Source of the DNA: Thalassobaculum sp. OXR-137
GTDB taxonomy: Bacteria; Pseudomonadota; Alphaproteobacteria; Thalassobaculales; Thalassobaculaceae
DNA length: 64,000 nt
Assembly (NCBI RefSeq): GCF_034377285.1
Contig: NZ_CP139716.1
Span: 105,011 to 169,010 of the forward strand
Direction of reading: 5' to 3'
Shown here piece by piece: positions 42,011 through 50,805 of this stretch; within the stretch, counting starts at the first letter, position 1, and every line of letters begins with the position of its first letter. A program made the translations under genes and the position numbers. The notes below the pieces were generated by a model that was given only the letters and a program-made list of their open reading frames with translations, had not been told where the DNA came from and searched no databases.

Positions 42011-42970
42011 TCAGTCGCCGGCCGCGTGGTCCGCATAGACCGCCCGGATCTCGTCCTTCATCGTGCGGATCAGGTCCTTCACCCCGGAGCGTTCCGGCCG
42101 GTTGATCGGCGTGGCCAGGACGATCGTGCGGGTAATCTGCGGATCGACAACCTTGGCGCTTTGAACCAGCCCGTTCAGCAGCCGGGTCCCGCAGATCTGC
42201 TCCGGCAGCATCGACCAGCCGTATCCCGCCTCCACCAGCTGCAGCAGCGCCGTCATGCTGTCGGACTCGTAGGCGATGTTCAGCCGCACGCCCCGGGTCG
42301 CGGCCAGGGTGTCGATGTCGCGCCGGGTGGCATGCGCCCGGCTGGTCAGGATCAGGGGATACCGCGCCAGATCGTCGAACGGCACGACCTCGGGCAGGGG
42401 CGGATGACGGGTCGAGCCCACCAGGGTGAGCGCATGGGTCAGCACCGGTTCGGGATTATATCGGCGCAGGGCCGGCGTGTCGTGCAGCACCGCCAGGTCG
42501 AGCCGGCCGTCGGCGAGCCATTCCAGGACATGGCCGCTGGAGCCGTCGAGAAGGTGGAGGCGAGCATCGGGATGCTGGCTGCGCATCCGCGCGATCAGCG
42601 GGATGGTGAGGAACTGGGCGGTCGACGGCAGCATGCCGACCGCGGCACTGCGCAGCCCGTGTTCGATATCGGCGAAGGAGGCGGCGAGTTCGTCGACCGA
42701 ATTCATCACCTGGGAGGCCATCAGGGTGAGGCGGGTGCCGTCCTCTGTCAGGCGTACGCCGCGGCCGTCGCGATAGAAGAGCTGGGTGGACAGCGTCCGT
42801 TCCAGGTCGCGGATCGAGCGGCTGAGGGCCGGCTGGCTGACGCCGCTGGCGATCGACGCCTTGGACAGGCTGCCGGTCTCGGCAATGCGCAGAAAATGCT
42901 CCAACCATTTCAGGTTCAAGGCGCTGAACTCCCGCTGTCGTGCTGACGAGGCCAGGGCGTCGGTGGTCAA
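42011..42970 (-). CDS. LysR-family regulator divergent from an ene-reductase
   Basis: 319 residues; helix-turn-helix near residues 20-70 (LKWLEHFLRIAETGSLSKAS), effector domain after 90 (LPSTAQFLTIPLIARMRSQH). It is convergent with the other LysR gene (4-bp gap) and divergent from the OYE gene; the 176-bp shared upstream region is the likely operator site. Effector is unknown. Confidence 0.9.
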   Translation of the reverse strand: MTTDALASSARQREFSALNLKWLEHFLRIAETGSLSKASIASGVSQPALSRSIRDLERTLSTQLFYRDGRGVRLTEDGTRLTLMASQVMNSVDELAASFADIEHGLRSAAVGMLPSTAQFLTIPLIARMRSQHPDARLHLLDGSSGHVLEWLADGRLDLAVLHDTPALRRYNPEPVLTHALTLVGSTRHPPLPEVVPFDDLARYPLILTSRAHATRRDIDTLAATRGVRLNIAYESDSMTALLQLVEAGYGWSMLPEQICGTRLLNGLVQSAKVVDPQITRTIVLATPINRPERSGVKDLIRTMKDEIRAVYADHAAGD

Positions 42971-43146
42971 CGGAGCAGCCTACTCCGCCGCAGGTATTCA
43001 GGCGAATGCCGTATGTTGAGAGGGCTATGCGTCCAGGCTATGTAGTCGCTTCGTCTATGGTTTGTATAAGCTATTGAATTTGAAGAAAACATTAAGACCG
43101 GTCACGGTCAGGCCCTCCTTGTCCCTGCCTCCGTCGGAGAGTGTTG
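42971..43146. promoter_or_regulatory. Divergent LysR/OYE intergenic region
   Basis: 176 bp between divergent lysR and the flavin reductase gene, more AT-rich than the surroundings (TTTGTATAAGCTATTGAATT around 43060-43080). It probably carries both promoters and a LysR box; I cannot single out a T-N11-A site with confidence. Confidence 0.5.
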
Positions 43147-44325
43147 ATGACGACTGCCGAAAAGCCCGCCCTGCTCACCCCGTTGACACTGCGTGGCGTG
43201 GAATTGCCCAATCGCATGGTGCTGTCGCCGATGCAGACCTACATGGCCGGCACAGACGGGCAGGCGACCGACTGGCACTTCCAGCATCTGGCCCGCTTCG
43301 CCACCGGCGGCTTCGGCGCGGTGATGACCGAGGCCCTCATGGTCACGCCGGAGGGGCGCAACACTTACGGCGACCTCGGCCTGTGGGAGGATGCGCAGAT
43401 CGCGCCGCTAGCCCGTATCGCTCGCTTCATGAAGTCGGCCGGCGCGGTGCCGGCGGCACAGCTTCACCATGCCGGGCCGAAGGCGTCCCGCCAGCGCCCC
43501 TGGGACGGACGCGGCCCGCTGGTTGAGGCCGACGCCGCTGCCCGCGGCGAAACCGCCTGGCGGCCGGTTGCTGCCTGGAACGACAGCACGGTGGAAGGCT
43601 GGCACATCCCGCGCACCCTTGAGATTGATGAGATCCGGGAGATCGTGAAGGCCTTCGGGGCCGCCGCCGCCCGGGCGGTCGAAGCCGGGTTCGAGTTCAT
43701 CGACATCCATTCTGCCCATGGCTACCTGCTGCACTCCTTCCTGTCGCCGGTGTCCAACTACCGCCAGGACGCCTATGGCGGCGACCTCCACGGCCGCATG
43801 CGGTTCTCGCTGGAGGTCGCCGAGGCGGTCCGGGCCAACCTGCCGGACGAGGTTCCGCTCGTGTTCCGCCTGTCGTGCGTCGATTGGCGCCCGGACCTGG
43901 ACGATCGCACCGACGGCTGGACCATCGAGGACACGCTGACCCTCTCCGCCGCCCTGCGTGAGCGTGGGGTAGACATGATCGACTGCTCGTCCGGCGGTAT
44001 CCGGGCGGCGAGCTCCGGCACCGACTTCCTGCTCAAACGGCAGAAGCTGCAGCGCGGCCACCAGGTGCCCTATGCGGCGCGCATCCGGCAGGATCTGGAG
44101 ATGCCGACCATGGCCGTCGGCGTGATCATCGACGGCCCCCAGGCGGAGGAGATCCTGCAGCAGGGCTCCGCCGACCTCATCGCCATCGGCCGCGAGGCCC
44201 TGGTCGATCCGCATTGGGCCCTGAACGCCGCCGGCGCGGTGCTTGGCGCGCAGGACTGGGACCGCTGGCCGTCGTCCTATGGCTGGTGGCTGCGCATGCG
44301 CGAGGATATCGGCATCGCGGGGTGA
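43147..44325 (+). CDS. Old Yellow Enzyme family NADH:flavin oxidoreductase
   Basis: 392 residues; FMN-dependent TIM barrel that reduces activated C=C bonds or opens nitro compounds. Motifs: LPNRMVLSPMQTYMA, HHAGPKASRQ, FEFIDIHSAHGYLLHSFLSP (catalytic His and Tyr neighbours), DCSSGG, DLIAIGREALVDP. It resembles the YqjM/XenA branch. ATG 43147 has GGAGA seven bases upstream. It is controlled most likely by the divergent LysR. Confidence 0.93.
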   Translation: MTTAEKPALLTPLTLRGVELPNRMVLSPMQTYMAGTDGQATDWHFQHLARFATGGFGAVMTEALMVTPEGRNTYGDLGLWEDAQIAPLARIARFMKSAGAVPAAQLHHAGPKASRQRPWDGRGPLVEADAAARGETAWRPVAAWNDSTVEGWHIPRTLEIDEIREIVKAFGAAAARAVEAGFEFIDIHSAHGYLLHSFLSPVSNYRQDAYGGDLHGRMRFSLEVAEAVRANLPDEVPLVFRLSCVDWRPDLDDRTDGWTIEDTLTLSAALRERGVDMIDCSSGGIRAASSGTDFLLKRQKLQRGHQVPYAARIRQDLEMPTMAVGVIIDGPQAEEILQQGSADLIAIGREALVDPHWALNAAGAVLGAQDWDRWPSSYGWWLRMREDIGIAG

Positions 44326-44813
44326 GCGTTTCGCGACGGACAGTGTGGGCTTCAGAGGTCGAGGGCTCGCTCGCGATCGACGGCTGAATATGGGGAAGGG
44401 CAGGAAGTCCGTTTGCAAGTCGCGGGGAGTGCGGATACCGGGGAAGCCGCTCTAGAAACCTCGGATCCCGCCGGTTCCGGCCCTCGAAGACGGCTTTCAG
44501 CGCAGTTAATGTTTAGAACGAGCCGCTTCAGGCGCCGCGGCTGAGTTCGACCGTGCGCTGAACCACGAACGCAGGAATGCAGGCCTGGTGGCTGCCAGGG
44601 CACAGGGGAGGGTAGGGGGCGACCCACGTCTTCGCTCCCGAGCCCCCGACGCGATCCTCGAGCTCGTCGACAAGCTGGACCAGGTGTATTTCGAGGGGAT
44701 TAGCTCGACGGCGGCGGCCTGGCTTTCCGTCGTCCAACGCCTGCGACTTCAATGTCCCTGCCAAGACGTAGTCAGGGCCCTCAACGCACGAATGCCGGCG
44801 GGCAAAGAGGTTT
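44326..44813. other. No gene seen
   Basis: About 490 bp after the flavin reductase. Short open frames on both strands overlap one another and none resembles a known family. The next item is a recombinase-like remnant. Confidence 0.5.
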
Positions 44814-44993
44814 GTGAGAAAGGGCGTGGCAGAGCCCACCTTGCTCGGCCGCGCGCAGGGCTATCCGGCCGATGACTGGCTTCTGGTCGTCCTGGCCGGC
44901 ATGCGCGGCGCCAACCCCGACTTGATGCTTGGGGACATTTGTCGCCGGCTGGACGTGACGCGCAAAACCAGCTCGCATGGTCGATCACTGTAG
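44814..44993 (+). pseudogene. Short ORF resembling a recombinase or mobile-element remnant
   Basis: 60-codon frame from GTG 44814 (AEPTLLGRAQGYPADDWLLV, then GANPDLMLGDICRRLDVTR). The phrasing recalls C-terminal segments of serine recombinases in alphaproteobacterial elements, but I cannot confirm this. It is followed by 120 bp without features before the HEPN gene end. Confidence 0.3.
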
Positions 44994-45116
44994 CATCGTC
45001 GACGGTTTGTACGCTGCTGAAAACGGGCGGAGGGGAAGGGATCTGCGAAGCACCGGAATGACGGGAACGGGTGGGAAGCAGTCGTTCGAATTGCAGCAGG
45101 GATTATCTTGGTTAGG

Positions 45117-45623
45117 TCAGAACTCCTCTAGATCACCACCGCGCGACACATACTGCTCATGGAGATCGTAGCTGATCTGGACAAACAGCTCGGCGAAAGC
45201 CCAATCGTCCACCTCCCTGAGGCTCGCCGCAGCTTCGAACGAATCGATCCCCTGCGAGATACCGTCGGTCAGGTCGGAGAAGGCCTGGGCCGCTCGCCTC
45301 CACAACTCGAGCAGCTCGTCGAGGGTTGGCTCGTAGCTGATCTCGTGCGCGAGCCTGTTGCGCAGAGCGTTAAGTGAGATCAGAACCTCGTACTGCGCGT
45401 CACTGATAGTCCCGAGTTGCCGATTTAGCCCGATAAGCGAACGGTGGCGTAGCGTATCACCATGCTCCGCAAGCTTCGGATCGTACTGGCGCACAAGGCG
45501 CCTGAGCAAGAACTCGACCGCCAGATGTCCCGATAGTAGGGCGCTGACGAATGGCCTATCGCTGACCATCCGTTGGTACAGTTCGGTGAAGCTGGCGATC
45601 CCCTCTCCCTTGTCGCGCGCCAC
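45117..45623 (-). CDS. HEPN-like protein with RX4H motif
   Basis: 168 residues, all helical. Residues 88-93 (Arg-Asn-Arg-Leu-Ala-His, within LNALRNRLAHEISYEP) form the RX4H signature of HEPN ribonuclease-type domains. An earlier helix has AVEFLLRRLVRQY. HEPN proteins are common toxins in toxin-antitoxin and defence systems, but some (for example DUF4145-like) have other roles. GTG start directly abuts the TAG of the upstream gene (TAGGTG), so the two are translated together. Confidence 0.72.
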   Translation of the reverse strand: MARDKGEGIASFTELYQRMVSDRPFVSALLSGHLAVEFLLRRLVRQYDPKLAEHGDTLRHRSLIGLNRQLGTISDAQYEVLISLNALRNRLAHEISYEPTLDELLELWRRAAQAFSDLTDGISQGIDSFEAAASLREVDDWAFAELFVQISYDLHEQYVSRGGDLEEF

Positions 45624-46379
45624 CTACGTGCTCCAGCGCTGATATTTGCCGTCGGCGTCGGGAAAACTCTTAATAGGCGGCTTGCTCTTGAGTGCTTGGA
45701 TCTTGGCTGCGAGTTTTGCCAATTCATCGGCTGCGGTTGGCTTCCAGCCATTCTGGATGGCCCATGACTTGATCTTGTCAGGCTCGAGTGCGTGACCTTT
45801 GTTCCGGAGGATGCGGAGCGTCTCGTTCGCTTGATCCTTGTCGAGTGGGTGCATAACCCCGATGGAGAGGTTCACCGTTCCTGAGAGGCCCTGAAGCGCT
45901 TTTTCGACCACCCTATCCGAGATTAGCTTTACCGGCGCGGTCGGTGGCTGACCGTGCACAGCATGCGTCCAGCGCTTGCTCCACGTGTCGACCGCGTTTG
46001 AAGACTCCGGCACCACCACGATACCGATTAGTCCGGCCAAGCTATCGATCTTCTCCATCATCTTTTCTTCCGCGAAGTAGGCAATTACCACCGCCTGCTG
46101 TGCCGAGTTAGGTAGCGTATGGAGTGTGGCGTGACGCAAATCGCAGCCCTCGGTGATGTTGATGACCTTGTTCGCCAGAAGCGCTTTGGCGTTGTCCACC
46201 CCGATGTGGCTCCTGAGCGCCGTTTGGCTTAGCTGCTGTTTGGTATGGGTCACGAGGATGTATTCGCTCGCTGGAGGCTGCGCCTTCTTTCCGATCTCCA
46301 GAGCTTTTTTAAGCGCGGTCGCCCATGTAGTGGGTGCTTGGCAGTCGGCCGGAACTACCACCCGAATCGGCAATGCCAT
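45624..46379 (-). CDS. Unrecognised 251-aa protein coupled to HEPN gene
   Basis: I do not recognise the family. Alternating hydrophobic strands (IRVVVPADC, YILVTHTKQQL, QAVVIAYFAEE, LIGIVVVPES) and helices suggest an alpha/beta fold in the first about 160 residues, then a helical tail (LAKLAAKIQALKS) and the end KYQRWST. No P-loop, HTH or membrane segment is visible. ATG 46379 has GCGGAG eight bases upstream; the TTG 15 bases before is less likely. Strict coupling to the HEPN gene suggests antitoxin, sensor or partner function. Confidence 0.7.
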   Translation of the reverse strand: MALPIRVVVPADCQAPTTWATALKKALEIGKKAQPPASEYILVTHTKQQLSQTALRSHIGVDNAKALLANKVINITEGCDLRHATLHTLPNSAQQAVVIAYFAEEKMMEKIDSLAGLIGIVVVPESSNAVDTWSKRWTHAVHGQPPTAPVKLISDRVVEKALQGLSGTVNLSIGVMHPLDKDQANETLRILRNKGHALEPDKIKSWAIQNGWKPTAADELAKLAAKIQALKSKPPIKSFPDADGKYQRWST

Positions 46380-46629
46380 GAGATCGCTCCGCAAACTTTT
46401 TAGAACCGGGTTGAGATTCTATTCAGAGTGACAACCTCAGTCTATCGCTGCCTGGATTTGGAAATTCGCCGTTTGCGCTAGTCTATGTACTCCGCTTGGT
46501 GCGCAATGATAGCTGTTTTTGAACGTCGCCGATGGTCTTGGAACCTCCGCAATGGGTCGCTGCCAGCCGAATAGGCAATTGGGCCCTTCGGGTGGATAGC
46601 GGTCATGCATCAAGCAACAATTTGCGTAG
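46380..46629. other. Intergenic region upstream of the unknown/HEPN pair
   Basis: About 250 bp, relatively AT-rich for this window, between the minus-strand pair and the IS remnant. It likely carries the promoter of the pair. I see no gene. Confidence 0.5.
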
Positions 46630-46845
46630 AGTGTGTTCCCACAAGAGAGGTTCGTTGATGGTTGAGATTTGATTCAACCTCCTGAGCGGGAGCTTGGTAT
46701 CCGTTACCAAGAGTTGAGCGATACGGAATGGTCGATCATCGAGCCGCTGCTGCCGCACAAGAGTCAGGACGCGAGGGGGGCGGATGGCCGCCGTGAGACC
46801 ACGAGATCCTGTTGCGGTTTCGTACGGCTCGTCGCAGGCAAAATC
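46630..46845 (+). pseudogene. IS5-family transposase 5' remnant
   Basis: Matches the left part of the IS at 22172 (GAGATTTGATTCAACC at the start, then YQELSDTEWSIIEPLLPHKS) and loses similarity after about 60 codons. In the same frame as the large STAND gene, which makes a false N-terminal extension possible. Confidence 0.85.
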
Positions 46846-46890
46846 CATGGTGCCGACGCAGCGACGTCGCACGAGCAGCGAGGTATGGTG

Positions 46891-49800
46891 ATGTCGGTTC
46901 TTAAGGTGACGGCGGAGCAAATTCACTCGATCGATTCAGCGGGACAATTTGTCGAGTTGTTGAGACGATTGTTACTCGCCGAAGCCCGCGCCAACGAAAT
47001 TGCCCGCAGTGGTGTGTCGGTGTCGGCTCAAATTACGGTGTCTGACGGCGGCGAGGACGGCCGGATTGAGTGGCAGGACGGCCCCCCTCAGACCGACTAC
47101 CTCCCGGCGCGGCTCACTATGTTTCAGGCGAAGGCGACGTCGATGCCTCGAAACGCCTGTGCCACGGAGGTCAAACAAGAGGATGGCGCACTGAAGCCAG
47201 CAATAAGAGAGACGCTGGAGCGGGGAGGAGCGTACATCGTCTTCTGCACCGACAAGTGCGGACCTAAACAATACAACGAACGCATGCTGGGGATCCGCGA
47301 CGGTATAAGTAAGGCAACAAACAACTCATTTTCGACAGCTCAAGTGGATTTCTATGATGCTAATAAAATTTCAACATGGGTCAACGAGTACACGACGGTG
47401 GCGGTCTGGGTGCTTGCCGAGGTTTTGCATCGCCCAGTCGGAGCGCTTCAATCTTGGGAGAGTTGGAGCCGAAATCCCGATCTCGATGCTGAGCAATACG
47501 CGTTCGTTTCTGGCCGCTCAGAGGATGGCACAGTTGATCTTGCGCAAATCCCGCTGACGGTACGAGACCATCTCGCTAGACCACGATCCGTTGCCAGAAT
47601 TGTTGGCCTCTCGGGCCTCGGAAAGACGCGAGTAGCACTCGAAACGTTCCGGCCGTCCTACGACCGATCAGACATTTCATCAGACGCGACTTCCATCAGT
47701 GTCGTCTATACGAATTCGAATGCTGGCTCAGACTACCTGGTGCGCATGTGCCACGACCTGCGGCGCGAACAGCTACCCGGCATCCTCGTGGTCGATGATT
47801 GCGATATCGACCTTCACCGGTCTCTGGCCAGGATCGTAGAGCACACCGACAGTAGCCTTAGCCTTCTGACGCTCGACTTTGACCCGACCACAGTCGATGG
47901 TGAGCTGTACTACATCAAACTGTCGCCTCTCGATGACGAAGCGATAAAGGGCATTCTAACACAGGCATACCAGTCTCTACCCGAAACCGAGATCCGCCGG
48001 ATATGCAGCTTTGCACAGGGCTTTCCTCGGATGGCAGTCCTGCTCGGTGATGCTTCGCTGTCGGAGGAAGGGCGGGTCAACACCCTCCGAGACGATGCCG
48101 TTCTTCGACGCCTCGTGTGGGGCCGAAGGGCCGAAGACGATACGGGTCAACGGGTCCTGTCGGGAAGCTCGCTCTTCGATGTTCTTGGCGTCGACGGCCA
48201 AAGAAGATCAGAACTGGAATTCGTTGCTGAACATGTCTGCGGCGTCGATTGGCGCAGATGCTATGAATGGCTAGAGCACTTCCGAGAAAGGCAAATTGTT
48301 CAGCGGCGCGGCGATTTCGTGCAAGTTCTACCGAAACCACTTGCCCTGAGACTCGCCGGCGAGTTTTGGCAGCGCTTACCGCCTGACATTGTACAAAGTT
48401 GGTTCGCCGGCGCTATGCCGGAACGATTGCAGCACGCACTGTGCGATCAACTTGCTCTCCTTGATTTTCACCCAAGTGCCCGCGCGATCGTCGAAACCTT
48501 GTGCGGTGCCGAAGGCCCTTTCGCCAAACCGGAGGTACTTAACACTGAGGCGGGTTCTCGGTGCTTTCGGTCGCTGGTCGAGACGAACCCGCACGCTACC
48601 ATGGCGACCCTTGTAAGAGCGTTCGGCTCGGCTTCGCGAGGTGATCTTGCCGGATTGACGGCGGGCCGACGAAACCTCGTTTGGGCCCTGGAGAAGCTTG
48701 TATTTCGCAAAGATACTTTTGCTGATGCCGCGAGGCTGCTTCTTGCGTTCGCCGTAGACGAGAACGAGGAATGGGGAAACAACGCAACCAACCAGTTCGT
48801 CCACCTCTATCAGCTTCATCTTTCGGGGACCGAAGCAGACGGCGAAGAGAAGCTAGCCGTAATCGACGAGGCTCTTGCATCCGGTGTGCCTCGGGAGGTT
48901 GAGATTGCGATCGAAGCCCTAGGTCACGGCCTCACCACGCATCACTTCATGCGCATGGGGGGAAATGAGGTCCAGGGGACGACGACGCGTTTGACCGATT
49001 GGAGACCGAACCGACGGGAAGCCTATCATTATTATCGAGAAGTACTTTCTAGGCTCGTCGTTCTGGCCACAGGCAACGGACAATTCGCTCACTCTGCAAG
49101 GGGCAAGATTGCTCCAAATCTGCGCGGGCTAATCGGAGCAGGGCTCATCAAGGAGATCGATAGAAGCATAGACCGAATCGTGGCCGCTCATGGTCCGTAC
49201 TGGCCAGAAGCGCTCGAAGCGATTGCGGACACCCTGCACTTCGATCGGGATCGCCTACATCCCGAGATCGTTGCAAAGACAGAAACCCTTCACGATCGGT
49301 TGCTCCCCCAGTCGCTCGACGACCGGCTCAGCTTCTACGTATCTGAACTCCCCTGGGGCTTTCTTAGGCACAGTGACACGGAGGACGATGACGAGCGAGT
49401 GATCGTAGAACTCGCTGAGGAATGCGCCGACCAGCCGGAATTGCTATTGGAAAAGCTCGCCACGTTGCTGACTGGGCCGCAGCGGCAATTTTTCCCTTTC
49501 GGGAAGCGTTTGGGTGAAGTGTTCCCTGACCCGGGGCGCTTCATAGAACAGTGTCTGTCCGTGCTGGAGGATGAGGACAACCCCAACGTCAACGCAGCCC
49601 TTCTTGGCGCATTCATAAAAGGCGTCGAACCCAGCAAGCCAAGCTTGGTTGAGCAAACTTTGGAGACGGTCGCGTCCCGCCCAGCCCTTCACCGTTATCT
49701 CGTTGACCTGACACGGTTCACGAACATCAAACCTGCTGACATCCAGCGGATCATCAACGCTTTGAGATCCGGGAATATTGAGCATCGGCAGGTCCAAATC

Positions 49801-50691
49801 CTTGCCTATGGCTCTGTCCTCAAACCAGTTCCTGCCGCGGAGGTCGATGAACTAATAGAAATGCTCATGGAACCTCGGGGCGAAGCACTATGGACAGCGC
49901 TGGAGATCGCGTACTTCTTCGTTCACGGAAAGCCGGATCACTACACAGCACTCCGACCACGCATCCTTCAAATCCTGCTCCAGCCCGGCATGCTCACGGC
50001 TGGCAGGCGATCAAACTTGGATGCCCACCATTTCGAAGACTTCGGTAAGAAGCTCCTCACCGACGGAGGCGACAGTTCCGAGCTCGCCCGGCACCTATCG
50101 TCCGAGATCGTTGAAATCTGCCGTCTGACGCCGTTTCCGTACAGCCTCGACCACCTCATCGGCACACTGCTCCACGTCTTATTGGAGCACCACGCGGATA
50201 CGGCTTGGCCCGTTTTCGAGGAGGCGATAGAGAACGCTGACTCGCTCGTGAGATTCCATCTCGACCACATCCTCGGTTCCAAGCGAGCATTTGACGAAAG
50301 TACCGGGCCCCTCTTCATACTTAGCGACAAGTTCCTCTTGGAGTGGTGCCGCCGACAACACCGCGCGCCGGTATTTCTGGCGCGGTGCATGCCGCTACTT
50401 GAGAATAATGACAACGGCACACCTCGCTGGACCGCACTCGCCTCATCAGTAGTAGACGAATTTGGCCATCGAGAAGACGTTATGACCGCATTGTCCGGAA
50501 ATATGGGCAGTTTCGGAGCTGTCGGCTCACTCGTCTCCTACTACGAGCGGTTCGAGGCTCCATTGCGCGAGCTAGCATCGCATCGGAAAGACGCCGTCCG
50601 CAAGTTCGCGAAGGAAGAACTAGACTCCATTACGCAACTCATCAATCGAGAACGGAAACGTGACGAGGAGCAGAAATTTGGGATCTATTGA
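46891..50691 (+). CDS. Nuclease-STAND/AAA NTPase, Avs-like candidate defence protein
   Basis: 1266 residues. About 1-190: restriction-endonuclease-like domain with acidic DGGEDGRIEW (Asp56, Glu60) and Gln79-Ala-Lys81 (FQAKAT), the Mrr-type QxK pattern. About 230-500: P-loop NTPase with Walker A GLSGLGKT (239-246) and Walker B ILVVDDCD (Asp302-303). About 500-1266: long helical repeat-like region. This order matches Avs-type antiphage sensors, but I cannot confirm homology. ATG 46891 has GAGG seven bases upstream; the open frame further upstream is IS remnant. GC is lower than nearby genes, suggesting transfer. Confidence 0.85.
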   Translation: MSVLKVTAEQIHSIDSAGQFVELLRRLLLAEARANEIARSGVSVSAQITVSDGGEDGRIEWQDGPPQTDYLPARLTMFQAKATSMPRNACATEVKQEDGALKPAIRETLERGGAYIVFCTDKCGPKQYNERMLGIRDGISKATNNSFSTAQVDFYDANKISTWVNEYTTVAVWVLAEVLHRPVGALQSWESWSRNPDLDAEQYAFVSGRSEDGTVDLAQIPLTVRDHLARPRSVARIVGLSGLGKTRVALETFRPSYDRSDISSDATSISVVYTNSNAGSDYLVRMCHDLRREQLPGILVVDDCDIDLHRSLARIVEHTDSSLSLLTLDFDPTTVDGELYYIKLSPLDDEAIKGILTQAYQSLPETEIRRICSFAQGFPRMAVLLGDASLSEEGRVNTLRDDAVLRRLVWGRRAEDDTGQRVLSGSSLFDVLGVDGQRRSELEFVAEHVCGVDWRRCYEWLEHFRERQIVQRRGDFVQVLPKPLALRLAGEFWQRLPPDIVQSWFAGAMPERLQHALCDQLALLDFHPSARAIVETLCGAEGPFAKPEVLNTEAGSRCFRSLVETNPHATMATLVRAFGSASRGDLAGLTAGRRNLVWALEKLVFRKDTFADAARLLLAFAVDENEEWGNNATNQFVHLYQLHLSGTEADGEEKLAVIDEALASGVPREVEIAIEALGHGLTTHHFMRMGGNEVQGTTTRLTDWRPNRREAYHYYREVLSRLVVLATGNGQFAHSARGKIAPNLRGLIGAGLIKEIDRSIDRIVAAHGPYWPEALEAIADTLHFDRDRLHPEIVAKTETLHDRLLPQSLDDRLSFYVSELPWGFLRHSDTEDDDERVIVELAEECADQPELLLEKLATLLTGPQRQFFPFGKRLGEVFPDPGRFIEQCLSVLEDEDNPNVNAALLGAFIKGVEPSKPSLVEQTLETVASRPALHRYLVDLTRFTNIKPADIQRIINALRSGNIEHRQVQILAYGSVLKPVPAAEVDELIEMLMEPRGEALWTALEIAYFFVHGKPDHYTALRPRILQILLQPGMLTAGRRSNLDAHHFEDFGKKLLTDGGDSSELARHLSSEIVEICRLTPFPYSLDHLIGTLLHVLLEHHADTAWPVFEEAIENADSLVRFHLDHILGSKRAFDESTGPLFILSDKFLLEWCRRQHRAPVFLARCMPLLENNDNGTPRWTALASSVVDEFGHREDVMTALSGNMGSFGAVGSLVSYYERFEAPLRELASHRKDAVRKFAKEELDSITQLINRERKRDEEQKFGIY

Positions 50692-50738
50692 TCGTGTGAT
50701 CGGAGCCCCGCTAATCTCTCCAGCTTGTAGAGCATAGT

Positions 50739-50767
50739 GGTCACTGCATGGAGACCATGCAGTGACC
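50739..50767. repeat. Perfect 13-bp hairpin
   Basis: GGTCACTGCATGG / CCATGCAGTGACC with loop AGA, 47 bp after the STAND gene stop. No T-run follows. It may be a Rho-assisted terminator or a recombination/regulatory site; its right arm runs into a dispersed ACCGCT.TGGGTC motif. Confidence 0.7.
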
Positions 50768-50779
50768 GCTCTGGGTCGG
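50763..50779 (+). repeat. Dispersed ACCGCT(A/C)TGGGTCG motif copy
   Basis: TGACCGCTCTGGGTCGG, a variant of the motif found again at 51516, 51553, 52657, 52694 and 61105. Function unknown. Confidence 0.5.
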
Positions 50780-50805
50780 GCTTTCCATTTCCCCGGTCAG
50801 CGTTG

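Noticed and set aside
46669..46890. N-terminal extension of the STAND protein
   Set aside because: Those codons are the IS5 transposase remnant; ATG 46891 has a proper ribosome site.
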